Of a stretch of 64,000 nt of DNA, positions 11,501 through 22,202 are shown one piece after another (positions within the stretch are counted from its first letter, which is position 1; every line of letters begins with the position of its first letter). The position numbers and the translations under genes are program-made. A model generated the notes under the pieces. That model was given only the letters and a program-made list of their open reading frames with translations. It was not told the origin of the DNA and ran no database searches. The DNA lies in NCBI GenBank assembly GCA_024336345.1, contig JANFOG010000002.1, forward strand, positions 1,984,001 to 2,048,000. Direction: 5' to 3'. This stretch comes from Mariannaea sp. PMI_226 (taxonomy: Eukaryota; Ascomycota; Sordariomycetes; Hypocreales; Nectriaceae).

Positions 11501-11614
11501 AGATTATAAGAGGTTGAGAAGAGCCGCCTTGTCGACTCCGGCCCAGTGCAGTTGCAACTTAGGCAGAGTTACGATTGGGCGAAGTTCACAAAGCTCACGA
11601 AGTTCATATCAAAA
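8562..11614. other. Gene-poor divergent intergenic region
   Basis: About 3 kb between the DUF1770 gene and the secreted lyase, which point away from each other. It holds only short open frames (under 76 codons) with no recognisable family, plus scattered TACGTA and CCTACC words. It may be the lyase promoter or a decayed sequence; neither can be shown by eye. Confidence 0.55.
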
Positions 11615-12691
11615 ATGGTCGCCACCAAGCCACTCCTCGCCGCCTGCTTGGCTCTGCTTCCTTGGACCGAAGCCGCTCAGATCTTCTACAACGCTGGAAA
11701 AAAAGGCGGCTGGGATGGCTTCACCCACGAAAACAAAGGCACAGTCAACGAGGACTCAGAAGTATTCTTCAAGGGAGACTCCTCGCTTCACATGTTCCAG
11801 CAATTCACCGAAAATTACGACGGGCGTTATCACTCCGAGGCTTACCACAACGACGGTTACAAGCGTGGCGATGACCGATACTACGGCTTTGCGTTCCAAC
11901 TCGACAAAGATTGGAGTTTCGCGGGAAGTGAATCATACAATCTTGCCCAATTCATCTCCAATCGTGATGCCGTCAGCGACAACTGCGGCGATGACTGGAT
12001 GCCCTCAACCATGTTTTGGCTGACGGGCAACAATCTCCACACTCGCCTTGTCTACGGCGACTACAGTAACGGAAAGTGCAACCGCCAGTTCCGTGGATTC
12101 GACAATATTCTCAAGGTAACTGCGGGCGTTTGGCACACGGTCATCATCCACGGCAAGTGGGAGTCAGACAAGACTGGTGTTTTCCAGATGTGGTACGATG
12201 GTAAACTGATAGTTGACGAGAGCAACTTGGCTACCACCATCTCTGAAGACAGCTCGTTTTCTTTCCGTGTCGGTCTCTACGCTAACGGCTGGCACGACAA
12301 GGGTAACGTCAACGACAGTGGCCAGAACCAGCGCAATGTCTGGTACGATGAGGTTGCCATTGGTGACTCCAAGGAAGATGTCGACCCTAACGGCGAGTCT
12401 GGCGGCAGCCCTCCAGGCACCGGCAACCCTACTGGGCCTCCTATTATTAAGCCTTCCGTTGAGCCTTCTGCTGAGCCTTCTACTGAGCCTTCTACTGAGC
12501 CTGATCATATCCCTCCTACTCAGTTCCCAACAGTGGTTCCTCCTGTCTTCACCCCCACGACTACTCCCAAGGGTACTCCAGCAGTCACTCCCATTTACAC
12601 TCCCAAGGTTGGCATTCCCGTTAAGGAAGTTACCTACACTGCTACCATCACTACGACCTTCGTCAGCAGGATTTTCCGTCGCGAACAATAA
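11615..12691 (+). CDS. Secreted polysaccharide lyase (PL20/PL14-like, glucuronan-lyase type)
   Basis: A single exon of 358 residues. The first in-frame ATG (11615) opens a clear secretion signal, MVATKPLLAACLALLPWTEA, cleaved near residue 20-22; the frame is open upstream but has no ATG there. Residues about 22-265 look like the beta-jelly-roll lyase domain of the Trichoderma glucuronan lyase type: IFYNAGKKGGWDGF at the start, YYGFAFQLDKDW and YNLAQFIS in the middle, and FQMWYDGKLIVDE and NVWYDEVAIGD at the end. Such enzymes cleave beta-1,4-glucuronan or related uronans by beta-elimination outside the cell. From about residue 270 a Pro/Ser/Thr/Glu tail with repeated (S/T)-x-EPS units and TPTTTPKGTP follows, with no carbohydrate-binding module. 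The family call is from memory; PL14 is the alternative. Confidence 0.68.
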   Translation: MVATKPLLAACLALLPWTEAAQIFYNAGKKGGWDGFTHENKGTVNEDSEVFFKGDSSLHMFQQFTENYDGRYHSEAYHNDGYKRGDDRYYGFAFQLDKDWSFAGSESYNLAQFISNRDAVSDNCGDDWMPSTMFWLTGNNLHTRLVYGDYSNGKCNRQFRGFDNILKVTAGVWHTVIIHGKWESDKTGVFQMWYDGKLIVDESNLATTISEDSSFSFRVGLYANGWHDKGNVNDSGQNQRNVWYDEVAIGDSKEDVDPNGESGGSPPGTGNPTGPPIIKPSVEPSAEPSTEPSTEPDHIPPTQFPTVVPPVFTPTTTPKGTPAVTPIYTPKVGIPVKEVTYTATITTTFVSRIFRREQ

Positions 12692-12848
12692 GGGTTGAAC
12701 ACGACGAGCAGTTGTTCTGTTTAGCAGTTTATATAAGGGCCGGGTGCAATTTCCAACCCAGATGATGTATATTTTAGAAGTATTTAAGCAAATACAACAT
12801 TAATGTCGACGAGAATGCCGGAGTTCACTACACTGACCTCCTTCCATC

Positions 12849-12866
12849 ATATATATATATATATAT
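12849..12866. repeat. (AT)9 microsatellite
   Basis: Nine AT units about 160 bp past the lyase stop codon, probably in or near its 3' untranslated region. Confidence 0.9.
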
Positions 12867-13610
12867 GTTGTCCTGCGACCTTCATGGTTGCTGTTTTGAC
12901 CCAAGCGTTAGAATTCAAAATAACTTAGATGAAGTATACCAATACTAGCGCCTTGTTTTAGGCACAAAGCTGAACAATGTTTGCCTTTGCCATAAATTGG
13001 TTGTACTGTTGCGGCATTTCACAGGCCAAATGGCCGCGATATCAACAATTTCACACGTACATTAGAGGCTACCTCGTAATAACATCAGTCACTAGATATG
13101 CTTTCCTATAGTACTGACACACTAGCCAGTATGTATGCCAGTATGTATACCAGTATCAATTAGCATAGTGTAACTTGTGTAATCTCAACTCGGTGGTGTT
13201 TTCATGGGTAGTCTTGTCTTTCTTTCTCTCGCTGAGACTTCTTTTTCTTCTATTCTTAAGCAGCTACATTGAATCCTCGAACCTTGATCATTCAGCAATC
13301 CGTCTACAGTGGGCATGGAAATGGAAGACCTTAAGGATTTCCCTATGTGACTCAATAAATGAGTCAGATTCTAAAACCAGCGTTGTCTTTCATAATGAGG
13401 GTTAATTGACCTCCATGAATACTGCACGGCTGCCTACCTACCTACCGTAGATACCTTAACAAGGTCCCGGGTAGTTACTCTGCAAGCGCTAAGGTACATG
13501 CGTACCTTACCTCAGGTACGTATTTTACACCAGACGGCTTCCAAGACTCTTCTCCCCCGAAATTGACCCGACTGGGCAGCCTATCAAACTTGCCCAGCAA
13601 GATGGTCAAC

Positions 13611-13652
13611 TGTGGGTTGTGGGTTGTGGGCTGTGGGCTGTGGCTGTGGTGG
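13611..13652. repeat. Imperfect GTGGGTT/GTGGGCT minisatellite
   Basis: Five to six imperfect 6-7-bp units of TGTGGGT or TGTGGGC about 290-330 bp upstream of the eRF1 start. G-rich on the plus strand. It is not the canonical fungal telomere repeat TTAGGG. Confidence 0.75.
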
Positions 13653-13939
13653 CAGAGGCCCACCAAATTTACAGATTACCTGCTACGTAATTCCTTCGTC
13701 CCGCCGCCGTCGGTACCTTAGGTGTTTGGGGCAAGGTACCTTGGGTATGGAGGGCGGGAAGGGTTGAGAAGTGGGTGTGTGTAGGTCATTGCTCCCTTTG
13801 CACGATAAAAAAACTCTGGCACCAACATCCAACTTTTGGGAGTCTCTTGTGTCCCAGAACACACCGCATTCCGGAGTCCCCAGACCCGCGAGACACGCCA
13901 AGTTCACCCTCGCAAAAGGCTCAAAACACTACCGCAAAG

Positions 13940-15632
13940 ATGAGCGACCCTCAGTCGAACGAGGCCGAGAAGAACGTGAGTGTGCAAGGTTTTCTTCTTG
14001 TTTTGTGCAGCCCCTCCTCCGCTATCCTTGGCCGTTGCCCCGCGTCCTCGCCCCCCCTCCAAGGGTTCTTGTCTCAACTCCAGATACTTGGGATTCTTCA
14101 TTTTATCTCTTAACTCATATCGTATTGCTGTAACTCTAAAGATGCATGGCTGACCATTCTATTTTCCATAGATTGAAATCTGGAAGGTCAAGAAGCTGAT
14201 TAAGCGCCTTGAGGCCGCCAGAGGAAATGGAACTTCCATGATTTCCCTGATCATTCGTGAGCTCGCCCCGCTGGCACTCATCATGTTGTGGAAACCGCGC
14301 ACTAACATGCTGACTTGTAGCTCCCAAGGATCAGGTCTCCCGGGCTGCCAAGATGTTGGCTGAAGAATACGTACGACGCCTATCGACTCCTGGGTTACGA
14401 TGCCTTCATATATGCTAACCATCTCGTAGGGTACCGCCTCTAACATCAAGTCCCGTGTCAACCGACAGTCCGTCTTGTCCGCCATCACCTCAACCCAGCA
14501 GCGTCTCAAGCTATACAACAAGGTTCCCCCCAACGGCCTTGTCGTCTACTGTGGTGAAATCTTGACCTCCGAAGGCAAGGAACGAAAGGTCAATATTGAC
14601 TTCGAGCCCTTCAAGCCTATCAACACATCCCTGTACCTCTGCGACAACAAGTTCCACACGGAGGCCCTAGCTGAGCTTCTTGAATCCGACCAGAAGTTTG
14701 GCTTCATCATTATGGATGGAAACGGTGCCCTTTTCGGAACTCTTAGCGGCAACACTCGTGAAATTGTCCACAAGTTCTCTGTCGATCTGCCCAAGAAGCA
14801 CGGCCGTGGTGGTCAGTCTGCTCTTCGTTTCGCTCGTCTTCGTGAGGAAAAGCGCCACAACTATGTCCGCAAGGTTGCCGAGTTGGCTGTGCAGAACTTT
14901 ATCACCGCAGACAAGGTCAATGTTGCCGGTATTGTCCTCGCCGGTTCTGCCGATTTCAAGAACGATCTCAACGCCTCCGACATGTTCGACGGTCGTCTGC
15001 AGACCAAGGTCATCAAGGTTGTCGACGTTTCTTATGGTGGTGAGAACGGCTTCAACCAGGCCATTGAACTTGCCTCTGAGACACTGGGCAATGTCAAGTT
15101 CATCCAGGAGAAGAAGCTCATCGGCAAGTACTTTGAGGAAATCAGCCAGGATACCGGAAAGGTATGCTACGGTATTGACGACACTCTCAAGGCCCTGGAA
15201 CTTGGTGCCGTTGAAACCTTGATCGTCTTCGAGAACCTCGAGATTACTCGATGGGTTCTCAAGGATAGCAACGGCAGCGAGATCATTCTGCATACCACCA
15301 AGCAGCAGGAACAGAGCAACCGTGAGATGTTCCTTGACAAGGAGACTGGCCAAGAGATGGATATTGTCACCCAAGAGTCTTTCTTGGAATGGATTGCAGA
15401 GCACTACAAGGACTTTGGTACCACACTTGAGTTTGTTTCCGATCGATCCACCGAGGGAAACCAGTTCGTAAAGGGCTTCGGTGGTATCGGTGGCCTTCTC
15501 CGATACAAGGTCAACTTTGAGCAACTAGCTGACCTCGACGAGGATGATGATGACTACTACGACGGTGAGTGATCTTTTTACACACTGAATGATATTGCAG
15601 CGCAGACTGTTGACAAATGCTGGATAGATTGA
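13940..15632 (+). CDS. SUP45: Peptide chain release factor eRF1
   Basis: Five coding exons, 13940-13975, 14172-14256, 14321-14370, 14430-15564 and 15628-15632, join to 436 residues, as in yeast Sup45 (437). The protein reads all three stop codons in the ribosomal A site and triggers release of the finished chain together with eRF3. The stop-codon-reading motifs TASNIKS (59-65) and YLCDNKF (126-132) and the catalytic GGQ (184-186) are intact, as is the acidic tail. The last intron (15565-15627) leaves a final exon of only two coding bases plus TGA, giving the ending YYDD. If that intron were kept, the frame would instead end YYDGE, two codons later. The YYDD ending is what I remember of related fungi. 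The identification is certain; the last exon is probable. Confidence 0.95.
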
Positions 15633-17114
15633 CCAGTGGAACCCCTCGTCACCAGCGAGGGACCAACTCAAGTTCAACCGTCCACGCACGACAACAGTGC
15701 CCAGCGCCAGGAAGCGCAGAGGTCGACCGATGCCGCGCCGATGTCATTTGCTCAAAGGCGCCAGGTGGGGGGTGACAGTCTCACGCCTCTCCATCATGGC
15801 CGCCAGGTGTCGCGACCAAGCCCACTTCGCCAATTGATGACGGCTTCTTGAGTTGTGACCAGTGGGAGAAAATGGTATGTGCCGTAAACTGGGTTCACAC
15901 TTGGTGTCGTGAGTCACGAAAACTGACACAAGAGGTAGCTGCCCACACCACGCAAATTGAATGAATCAAGAAAAGGTGCGGCGACTAGAAGGTTCGTCAA
16001 GTCCCTCGCCAAGGCTCTGGCTTGGCGGATCTACTGGCATGGAGTAGGGTCGATGTGTGCGCTGCGGGCTCAGCCGTCATACTGATGAGGGTAGTCGAGG
16101 AGCAGCTGCGATACAGAGAGTCAACGAAATACTACTACCTAGTCGCTGGTTTTGTTTGCTGCGATTTTCTACTTGTGCCCTCTCATTGTGTAAGCGTGAA
16201 ATGTTGTGCCTGCCCGGTTTCACTATCTTGATCAGATGGTAGCTTAGTCTATTGTGTATTTTTTGTATGAGAGATTGCGAGGTGGAAGAAATTTTGTATA
16301 ATCGCCTCAGCAAGTCTAAAAGTGACACAGTAGATGTTTGCCAACGAGAACGAAAAAGCCATTTCAGTACACCTATAAAATACCTAGCAACCTGCAGTTT
16401 GAACCCTGTACTGTGTGATTCCATGCTTCGCACATGATGTGTACTCTACCTGAGTATTTTATGTAGGGCAGCTAGGAAGGTAACTAATCTGTAGGTACAA
16501 TTATGTGTATATTCATAGATGGATGCGGAGTCTGCCGTCGGGACGGGAGCAGATTTGTCTCTGATCGGGAATTTGGAGCATGGAAAAGGGAGGGGAGTGT
16601 GGGGGGGGGAGGGGGCGAGGAAGAAGAGTACGAAAGCGGCTTGAGGCCACACTCCCGCAAGGCACTACGTAGGTGCATGTAGGTACTACGTATGCAAAGA
16701 TAGGTAGGGTCCTACCTACTGTAGGTAAGAGAGATACTGGGGACTGGTGATATGGAGCACGTAACGTACGTAGGGTATACGTAGCGCGATACCCTGCCAT
16801 AACTTAGTCCGTCATTGGGTGGCCGTTGGTGACGCTGGTTGGCGACTCTGGCCTGGCTCTGGCCTTTTGGACTGGCCTGGGCCGTTTCGGCGGGGAGCTT
16901 TGTCCAGGCAGGTACGTCAACATTATTACCTGAGGAAAGCAAGGCCCTGGTTCACCATCACCGTATCTTTATGCCAGCACATCGTTCCATTTTCCTTCTT
17001 GTACATTTTTCCCACTCACCGTTTTATAATCCTTATTCATCCTCCTTTACCGCCACAAGACCTCAGCGCAGTTATTAAACTGTAGCTGTCGTCAGGCGTT
17101 GAGTATTCTTTACC
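15633..17114. other. Intergenic: eRF1 3' flank and Sip3/Lam promoter
   Basis: About 1.5 kb without a supportable gene. It has a G-rich run (about 16587-16620) and a dense set of TACGTA/TAGGTA words (16655-16790) in the promoter of the following gene. Confidence 0.6.
16655..16790. repeat. Cluster of TACGTA / TAGGTA / CCTACC words
   Basis: Within about 135 bp there are four TACGTA or ACGTACGTA words and five TAGGTA/CCTACC words on both strands, some forming near-palindromes (for example GGGTCCTACCTACTGTAGG). The cluster lies 325-460 bp upstream of the Sip3/Lam start codon. The same words recur in other intergenic regions of the window. No binding factor is assigned. Confidence 0.7.
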
Positions 17115-20100
17115 ATGTCCGACCCGACGCCGTCAACGCCGCCCGTGCCAGCGACCTCGAGTTGCGCGATCCCCGTTGGACTTCACGAAGCGGCCCTCGA
17201 CTCCCCGACCTTCCGCGTCACCGCCGCCAACTTCTCCGAACAAGTTGACGCTATAGAAAGATGGCTGAACGGATATGTGACCTCTACCTCCAAACTCCTT
17301 TACGATTTCCTTGCCCTTGAAGAGACAATCAACACATATCTCGCCAAAACAGTCCCGTCAGCTGCTGATGGCATCGTTGACAATGATTACACCTTCTTGG
17401 CTCTTCAGAGAGTGGGCGACGGATGGCGCGAGCACTGGGTGCAGATGCTAAGCACGATGAAGAAGCTGGATACGTCCGTGGTTGAACCTATTCGAAATTT
17501 CATCTCGGGAGACCTACGACACTTCAAAGAGTGCCGGAAGTCGCTGGACAATTCTCAGCGCATCTTCGATTCCACCCTAGCACGCTATGTCAGTCAATCG
17601 AAGACGAAAGAGCCCTCTTCTCTTCGTGAAGATGCCTTCGCCGTGTATGAAACTCGGAAAGTCTACCTCAAGGCCTCGCTGGATTTTAGCCAACTTGCGC
17701 CACAACTACGATTCACTCTGGATAAACTCATCGTCAAGATCTGCACCGAAAGATGGAAGGAGATGAAGAGGTCCAGAGACGCATTAAGCGGCGCGAATAG
17801 ATGGAACCAAGAGATGAACCGCATCTACGGATGGTCCAAAGAGATGGAAGCATCCGAACATGTTTTCAGGAGAGAGCTACAAGTAGCTCGTAGGGATCTA
17901 GGAGAAACTACTCTTGCAGGTTTCAAGCCCTCCCGTGAGCTTGAGGATTACAGCACTTCTACAGTCCCATTCCTCGGTTCTAGGGGCCCTGTTAACTTGC
18001 GGCTCAAAGATGGCGCCGGTGTCGTCTCCGAGAAACAGGGCTGGCTGTTCTTACGCACGATCTCGGGCAAGCCGGCAAGACATTCTTGGGTAAGACGGTG
18101 GTATTACTGCCGAGATGGCATCTTTGGTTGGCTGATTCCTGGTCCCCTGGGGGTCCTCCAAGGTGATGAGATCGGAGTCTTGCTTTGTAATGCAAAGCCA
18201 GCAGTCGGCGAGGAGCGGCGGTTTTGCTTTGAAGTCAAGACGAAGAGTCAGACGATATTGCTCCAAGCGGAGACTCAGGGCGAGCTGACGGAGTGGCTTG
18301 AGGTTTTTGAAGTAACCAAGAAACGAGCCTTTGAGACTACTATGGACCGGAACACCACCAACGTACCCGGTTTCGTGGATCCTGCCTTCTCTATCTCACC
18401 GCCCAGTATTCCGGAGTTCTCTGCCAAGACGCTCGACGCACAAATCGGTGCAGCTGAGGAGCTAAGCATGACGCATGACAGGTCGAGTACACTGCCTGTG
18501 CCGGGCTTGGAGGGTGGACTTAGCGCTAGACAGAGTTTCGATATTAACGGTAGCCTATCTCGCCGGTCCATTACTGCACTGGGAAGAGACTTGGCTCGAG
18601 AAGAAGGCGAGAGCGGTCGAGAGCATGCGGCCAGGATCATCCAGAGGCTTGATCTTCACCGCAAGGCTACGTTCGGCAGCATCAACACAGAAGCGGCCCA
18701 CGGTGGTTCCGGAGGCACATATGGTGGAGCGGCCGGTTTGATATCCTCTAGCAACAGCCTAGTCCCTGCATATGGTAACAACCTCATTGCGCCTGGGTCG
18801 CCTCGGCCATCACCCGGCATGCCGCCAGCTTTGAACACACAAATCGGAAACCTTGCTCCTACTACTCTTGTAAAGCCCCCTTCGCTGACCGGCCTCAGTC
18901 GTACCGCTGTGGTGACTGCAGGAGAGCGTCGACCGAATAATGGAAAGTTACCCGCTTCAGTTATCGCGAATTACTGGGGAAGCAGTGTCTGGAGCTCCAT
19001 GTGTTCTCCAACACAACCGGTCCTGCCTAGACACGATGATGGCGATCCCATTGGAGTTGTTGTCCCTGGGACCTCGCAGGCGACACTCGGCAAGGGAACT
19101 TTGGAGAAAGCAACAGGCGAAGTGTTCCCACGTAACTATCCACCTGAGCTGAGGGCGCAGCACGCTCAATTTCGGTTGTTGTTCCCTGATGTGCCTCTGG
19201 AAGAGAAGTTGGTATTGGTATTCCGAGCCGCCTGGACAAGTTCGCCATCTCAAGGGCCCGGAACGCCAGATATGGCCGGAGATGGTCGCATCTATGTTAC
19301 GCCCGACAATATGTATTTCTATGGACAACAAATAGGTCTTGTCACGGCGTATAGTATCAGTCTAGATACGATCGTCGAGGTAACCGCAGCCCCGGGGAAG
19401 GACTGTGACTTCATCTTCTTGCATCTTACTGATGAGTCTAATGACTTGGGATATACGAGGATCACTATCAAGGTGTTCTTGGACGAACTCTCTCTACTTC
19501 ATTCGCGCCTCAACCTTTTGGTTGATGATCTGCAGGCCGAAGAGCCGATGGAAGTGGAAGCCATAGTCGATGCCTTGGTCAATCTAGAAAAAGAAGAATT
19601 TGAGCGCCCAAGCCCGAGCGTGGAGAGTTGGGAAGAAGTTTCAGCAAATACCCCGATTGATGACGGGACATCGTCTGGCAGACCGGTCGGTCGTCGCGTG
19701 AATGATTTCAGCCCGCACTTGCGTCCACTGAAGGCTCGCGCGAAAGTTAGTCCCAAGCTCAATTTACCAACCCAGGCGGTTGTGTACGAGCCAGAAGGCA
19801 TGACTGAGATGGCGGCAGAGCGACTTTTCGAGCTCAGCGCCAAGGCCTGTTTCCACGTCCTGTTCGGAGACAAGAGTTTTGTCTTTCCCAAGCTGTACTT
19901 TGAGCGGCGTGCACAACAGATTGCGCAAGGACCTTGGGCTCTTGTTGACCAAGGTCGCATGAAACGAGATTTCCAGTTCAAGGTTGACTACAAGGATGTT
20001 CTCGGTCGATCCAAGACAGCGGATGTCAACGACTACCAGGTGATTGAAGTTTTCAGTGATCACGTCACGTACGTGGTGAGCCATGTCAAGACGGCGTGGC

Positions 20101-21233
20101 ACCTGCCTCATTCATCGTGGTTCAAAGTGATCACGAAGATAGTGATTACGCATGTGGCCAAGTCTAAGTGTAAGCTCGCTATATACACGAAGATTGACTG
20201 GTCTAAGGCTCCAGCGTTGTCAAAGAACTTGGTTGAGCGCCAAGCACTTCACGACGCTGCGAGCGATGCCGAAGAGCTGGCCGAGGTGGCTACGGATCAG
20301 GTCCGTAAGCTGGGTGCGCGTAGCCGGACAAACAGAGCGATTCAGGTGTATGGGCAGATTGGACAACAGACTGAGGTGGTGGTCTTCTCCCCAGGGACAA
20401 CAGACTCGGCCAAAAAACAAGCGATCAAGCCGCGGACTCTCACGGCCATGATTTTTGAGACACTTCGGTCCATTGGGGAAAGTGCAGTATCAACGATTAT
20501 CATGTGGTCCATTGCAGTCCTCAAGAAAGTGTTTAGCGTGGTGAGAACGCATTGGCTGCTTCTTGGTCTTCTTGCTATCAGCGTCTTAGTCAATGTTGCA
20601 GTCACTTCCAGCGAGTTGTCAACATGGTGGGATGAGCGAAGAGCAGTAGGTTTTATGCAAAATATGGGCATTCGACCAAACACGATGATGAGCAAAGCGA
20701 TTTATATTGCGGACTTGGATGAGGCAGCCGGCGCAGCCGGCCACGAAGTGGCGTTTCCACAAAACAGTACATGCTTCGACACATTCAAAGATTTGCTGGA
20801 AGCAACAGATATGGATACGCCTTGGGAGGAAGCAGGGTCGTCATTATCGTCGCCAGCAAGCCGGGCTACAGCCAGGAGACTGCGAAGAACAAGACAACGT
20901 CTGGGGTCGTATCGGCACGACTTGCTCGTTGCGATGCGAGTTGTTAACAGTATTGAGCGGGAAATGCTTCAGTCGGAGTGGGAGAACTGGTTGATAGAGG
21001 AAAAGTCGCTATGCGATGAATTGGATACCATGTTGAAGCGCCAATCGGATGGCGATAAGAAGCAGAAGGGTAGCAGCAATGCAAAGAAGGCGGGCGGAAG
21101 CGCGCAGAAGGTGATGGAGAAAATGTCAGCAGAGCGGCGAAGAGAATTGGAGGGGTGGCGTGAGAGTCACTGTGGCAGATGCAGGATTGATTTCCGGGCT
21201 GTGATGAGGGAGAGGCAACTGACAACGGGATGA
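17115..21233 (+). CDS. Sip3/Lam-family BAR-PH-GRAM-VASt sterol-transfer protein
   Basis: A single exon of 1372 residues. Domains in order: an N-terminal BAR-like helical region (about 15-260), a PH domain (about 305-405, starting KQGWLFLRTISGK), a low-complexity Ser/Gly/Pro linker, a GRAM-like fold (about 670-770, FRLLFPDVPLEEKLVLVFRA), a VASt/START-like lipid-binding domain (about 895-1075, beginning after EGMTEMAAERLFELS), a single membrane segment (about 1141-1165, THWLLLGLLAISVLVNVAVT) and a conserved C-terminal domain (MGIRPNTMMSKAIYIADLDEA). This is the architecture of yeast Ysp1/Lam1 and Sip3/Lam3, ER-anchored proteins at ER-plasma-membrane contacts linked to retrograde sterol transfer. 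It is somewhat longer than yeast Sip3 (1229) because of its linkers. The ATG is the first in frame. Confidence 0.92.
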   Translation: MSDPTPSTPPVPATSSCAIPVGLHEAALDSPTFRVTAANFSEQVDAIERWLNGYVTSTSKLLYDFLALEETINTYLAKTVPSAADGIVDNDYTFLALQRVGDGWREHWVQMLSTMKKLDTSVVEPIRNFISGDLRHFKECRKSLDNSQRIFDSTLARYVSQSKTKEPSSLREDAFAVYETRKVYLKASLDFSQLAPQLRFTLDKLIVKICTERWKEMKRSRDALSGANRWNQEMNRIYGWSKEMEASEHVFRRELQVARRDLGETTLAGFKPSRELEDYSTSTVPFLGSRGPVNLRLKDGAGVVSEKQGWLFLRTISGKPARHSWVRRWYYCRDGIFGWLIPGPLGVLQGDEIGVLLCNAKPAVGEERRFCFEVKTKSQTILLQAETQGELTEWLEVFEVTKKRAFETTMDRNTTNVPGFVDPAFSISPPSIPEFSAKTLDAQIGAAEELSMTHDRSSTLPVPGLEGGLSARQSFDINGSLSRRSITALGRDLAREEGESGREHAARIIQRLDLHRKATFGSINTEAAHGGSGGTYGGAAGLISSSNSLVPAYGNNLIAPGSPRPSPGMPPALNTQIGNLAPTTLVKPPSLTGLSRTAVVTAGERRPNNGKLPASVIANYWGSSVWSSMCSPTQPVLPRHDDGDPIGVVVPGTSQATLGKGTLEKATGEVFPRNYPPELRAQHAQFRLLFPDVPLEEKLVLVFRAAWTSSPSQGPGTPDMAGDGRIYVTPDNMYFYGQQIGLVTAYSISLDTIVEVTAAPGKDCDFIFLHLTDESNDLGYTRITIKVFLDELSLLHSRLNLLVDDLQAEEPMEVEAIVDALVNLEKEEFERPSPSVESWEEVSANTPIDDGTSSGRPVGRRVNDFSPHLRPLKARAKVSPKLNLPTQAVVYEPEGMTEMAAERLFELSAKACFHVLFGDKSFVFPKLYFERRAQQIAQGPWALVDQGRMKRDFQFKVDYKDVLGRSKTADVNDYQVIEVFSDHVTYVVSHVKTAWHLPHSSWFKVITKIVITHVAKSKCKLAIYTKIDWSKAPALSKNLVERQALHDAASDAEELAEVATDQVRKLGARSRTNRAIQVYGQIGQQTEVVVFSPGTTDSAKKQAIKPRTLTAMIFETLRSIGESAVSTIIMWSIAVLKKVFSVVRTHWLLLGLLAISVLVNVAVTSSELSTWWDERRAVGFMQNMGIRPNTMMSKAIYIADLDEAAGAAGHEVAFPQNSTCFDTFKDLLEATDMDTPWEEAGSSLSSPASRATARRLRRTRQRLGSYRHDLLVAMRVVNSIEREMLQSEWENWLIEEKSLCDELDTMLKRQSDGDKKQKGSSNAKKAGGSAQKVMEKMSAERRRELEGWRESHCGRCRIDFRAVMRERQLTTG

Positions 21234-21714
21234 AGGATGAAGGTCAGGAGGACTAGGCAGACAAAGACAGTGATTGAATTGGTTGAGGATTGTTTCTCTC
21301 GGAAAGAATCAAAAAAGAAAAGAAAATAAAGCCTTGCCTTTGAACAAGAATTGCTTGTTTATGGCCGAAGTATCTTACCTACCTGCTATGCTACCGACCC
21401 TAGGTATCCATTATGGGCAGTGGTAGATGCAGTGCGGGTTTTGTATATATCTACACTAATAAGCAGTACCAAAATGAAACATACTATGTACACACACACA
21501 CACATACGAGCAAAGCTTGCAATGCGAACTTGAGAGGGTTATGTTTCCTCAATGAGTAGATAGTGCAGTCTAACTTGTATGAAACAGGGCAAGTTAAGCC
21601 ATAGAATAGGTAATCAAGAGAGAAGCAGCAAAAAGGGTTGGATTGAGTTGGTGTGGGTGGGTTGGTAGTTGTTGATTCCTGGTATACGAGTACGAAAATT
21701 GGGTGTACTTACAT

Positions 21715-21741
21715 AGTACGAATAGTACGAATAGTACGAAT
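21715..21741. repeat. Three tandem copies of AGTACGAAT
   Basis: Three perfect copies of a 9-bp unit in a row. There is no coding context and no known role. Confidence 0.9.
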
Positions 21742-22202
21742 ATGAATATTGGGATGAAGGAAGCGGGACACGGCAACTTGATACCTACCATGCTGCTACC
21801 TTACCGTAAGTGGTGTTATTATTAGGTACATTGTGTGTCTAGTGTACAGTAGGTATAGGTAGCTCAACCTGCGGCAGCATGCTGGATTACGAATACTTCT
21901 GCATGGCGATTGATTCCAATCGTACTCTCTATCGCATTGTCTAAGTAGCACTTTAGTCACTGATTACTGTGCATGAATGAAATAAATCAACCCACACCCC
22001 AGCGTGGCTCTCATGACAGGAGGCGCATGCTAAGGTAGACTAATTGTGTCCAAATTAGAGTGCTGTGATCAGTACACACGCAATGCTACATGATAGTAGA
22101 GGCAAATATTCCGCATGTCTCCGACGGGGTCTTGTTCTCCCACAATTTAATCATTTTGGAATTCCATCCAGCCATCCAGCCATCCAGACAGTCGGCCAGC
22201 TA

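Larger units (their letters stand above)
12692..13939. other. Intergenic: lyase 3' flank and eRF1 promoter
   Basis: About 1.25 kb without a gene. It holds an (AT)9 run, a GTGGGTT-type minisatellite and several CCTACC/GGTACC words at 13430-13745 in the eRF1 promoter. Confidence 0.65.

Noticed and set aside
12213..12698. 161-codon frame with LSLLLSLLLS repeats
   Set aside because: A shifted-frame reading of the lyase gene's Glu-Pro-Ser repeats.
13611..13652. Internal telomere-like repeat
   Set aside because: The units are TGTGGGT/C and irregular, not the TTAGGG repeat usual in filamentous fungi.
14667..15524. 285-codon minus-strand open frame
   Set aside because: It lies wholly antisense to the eRF1 coding exon, begins at a non-ATG codon and reads like a mirror of eRF1 codon use.
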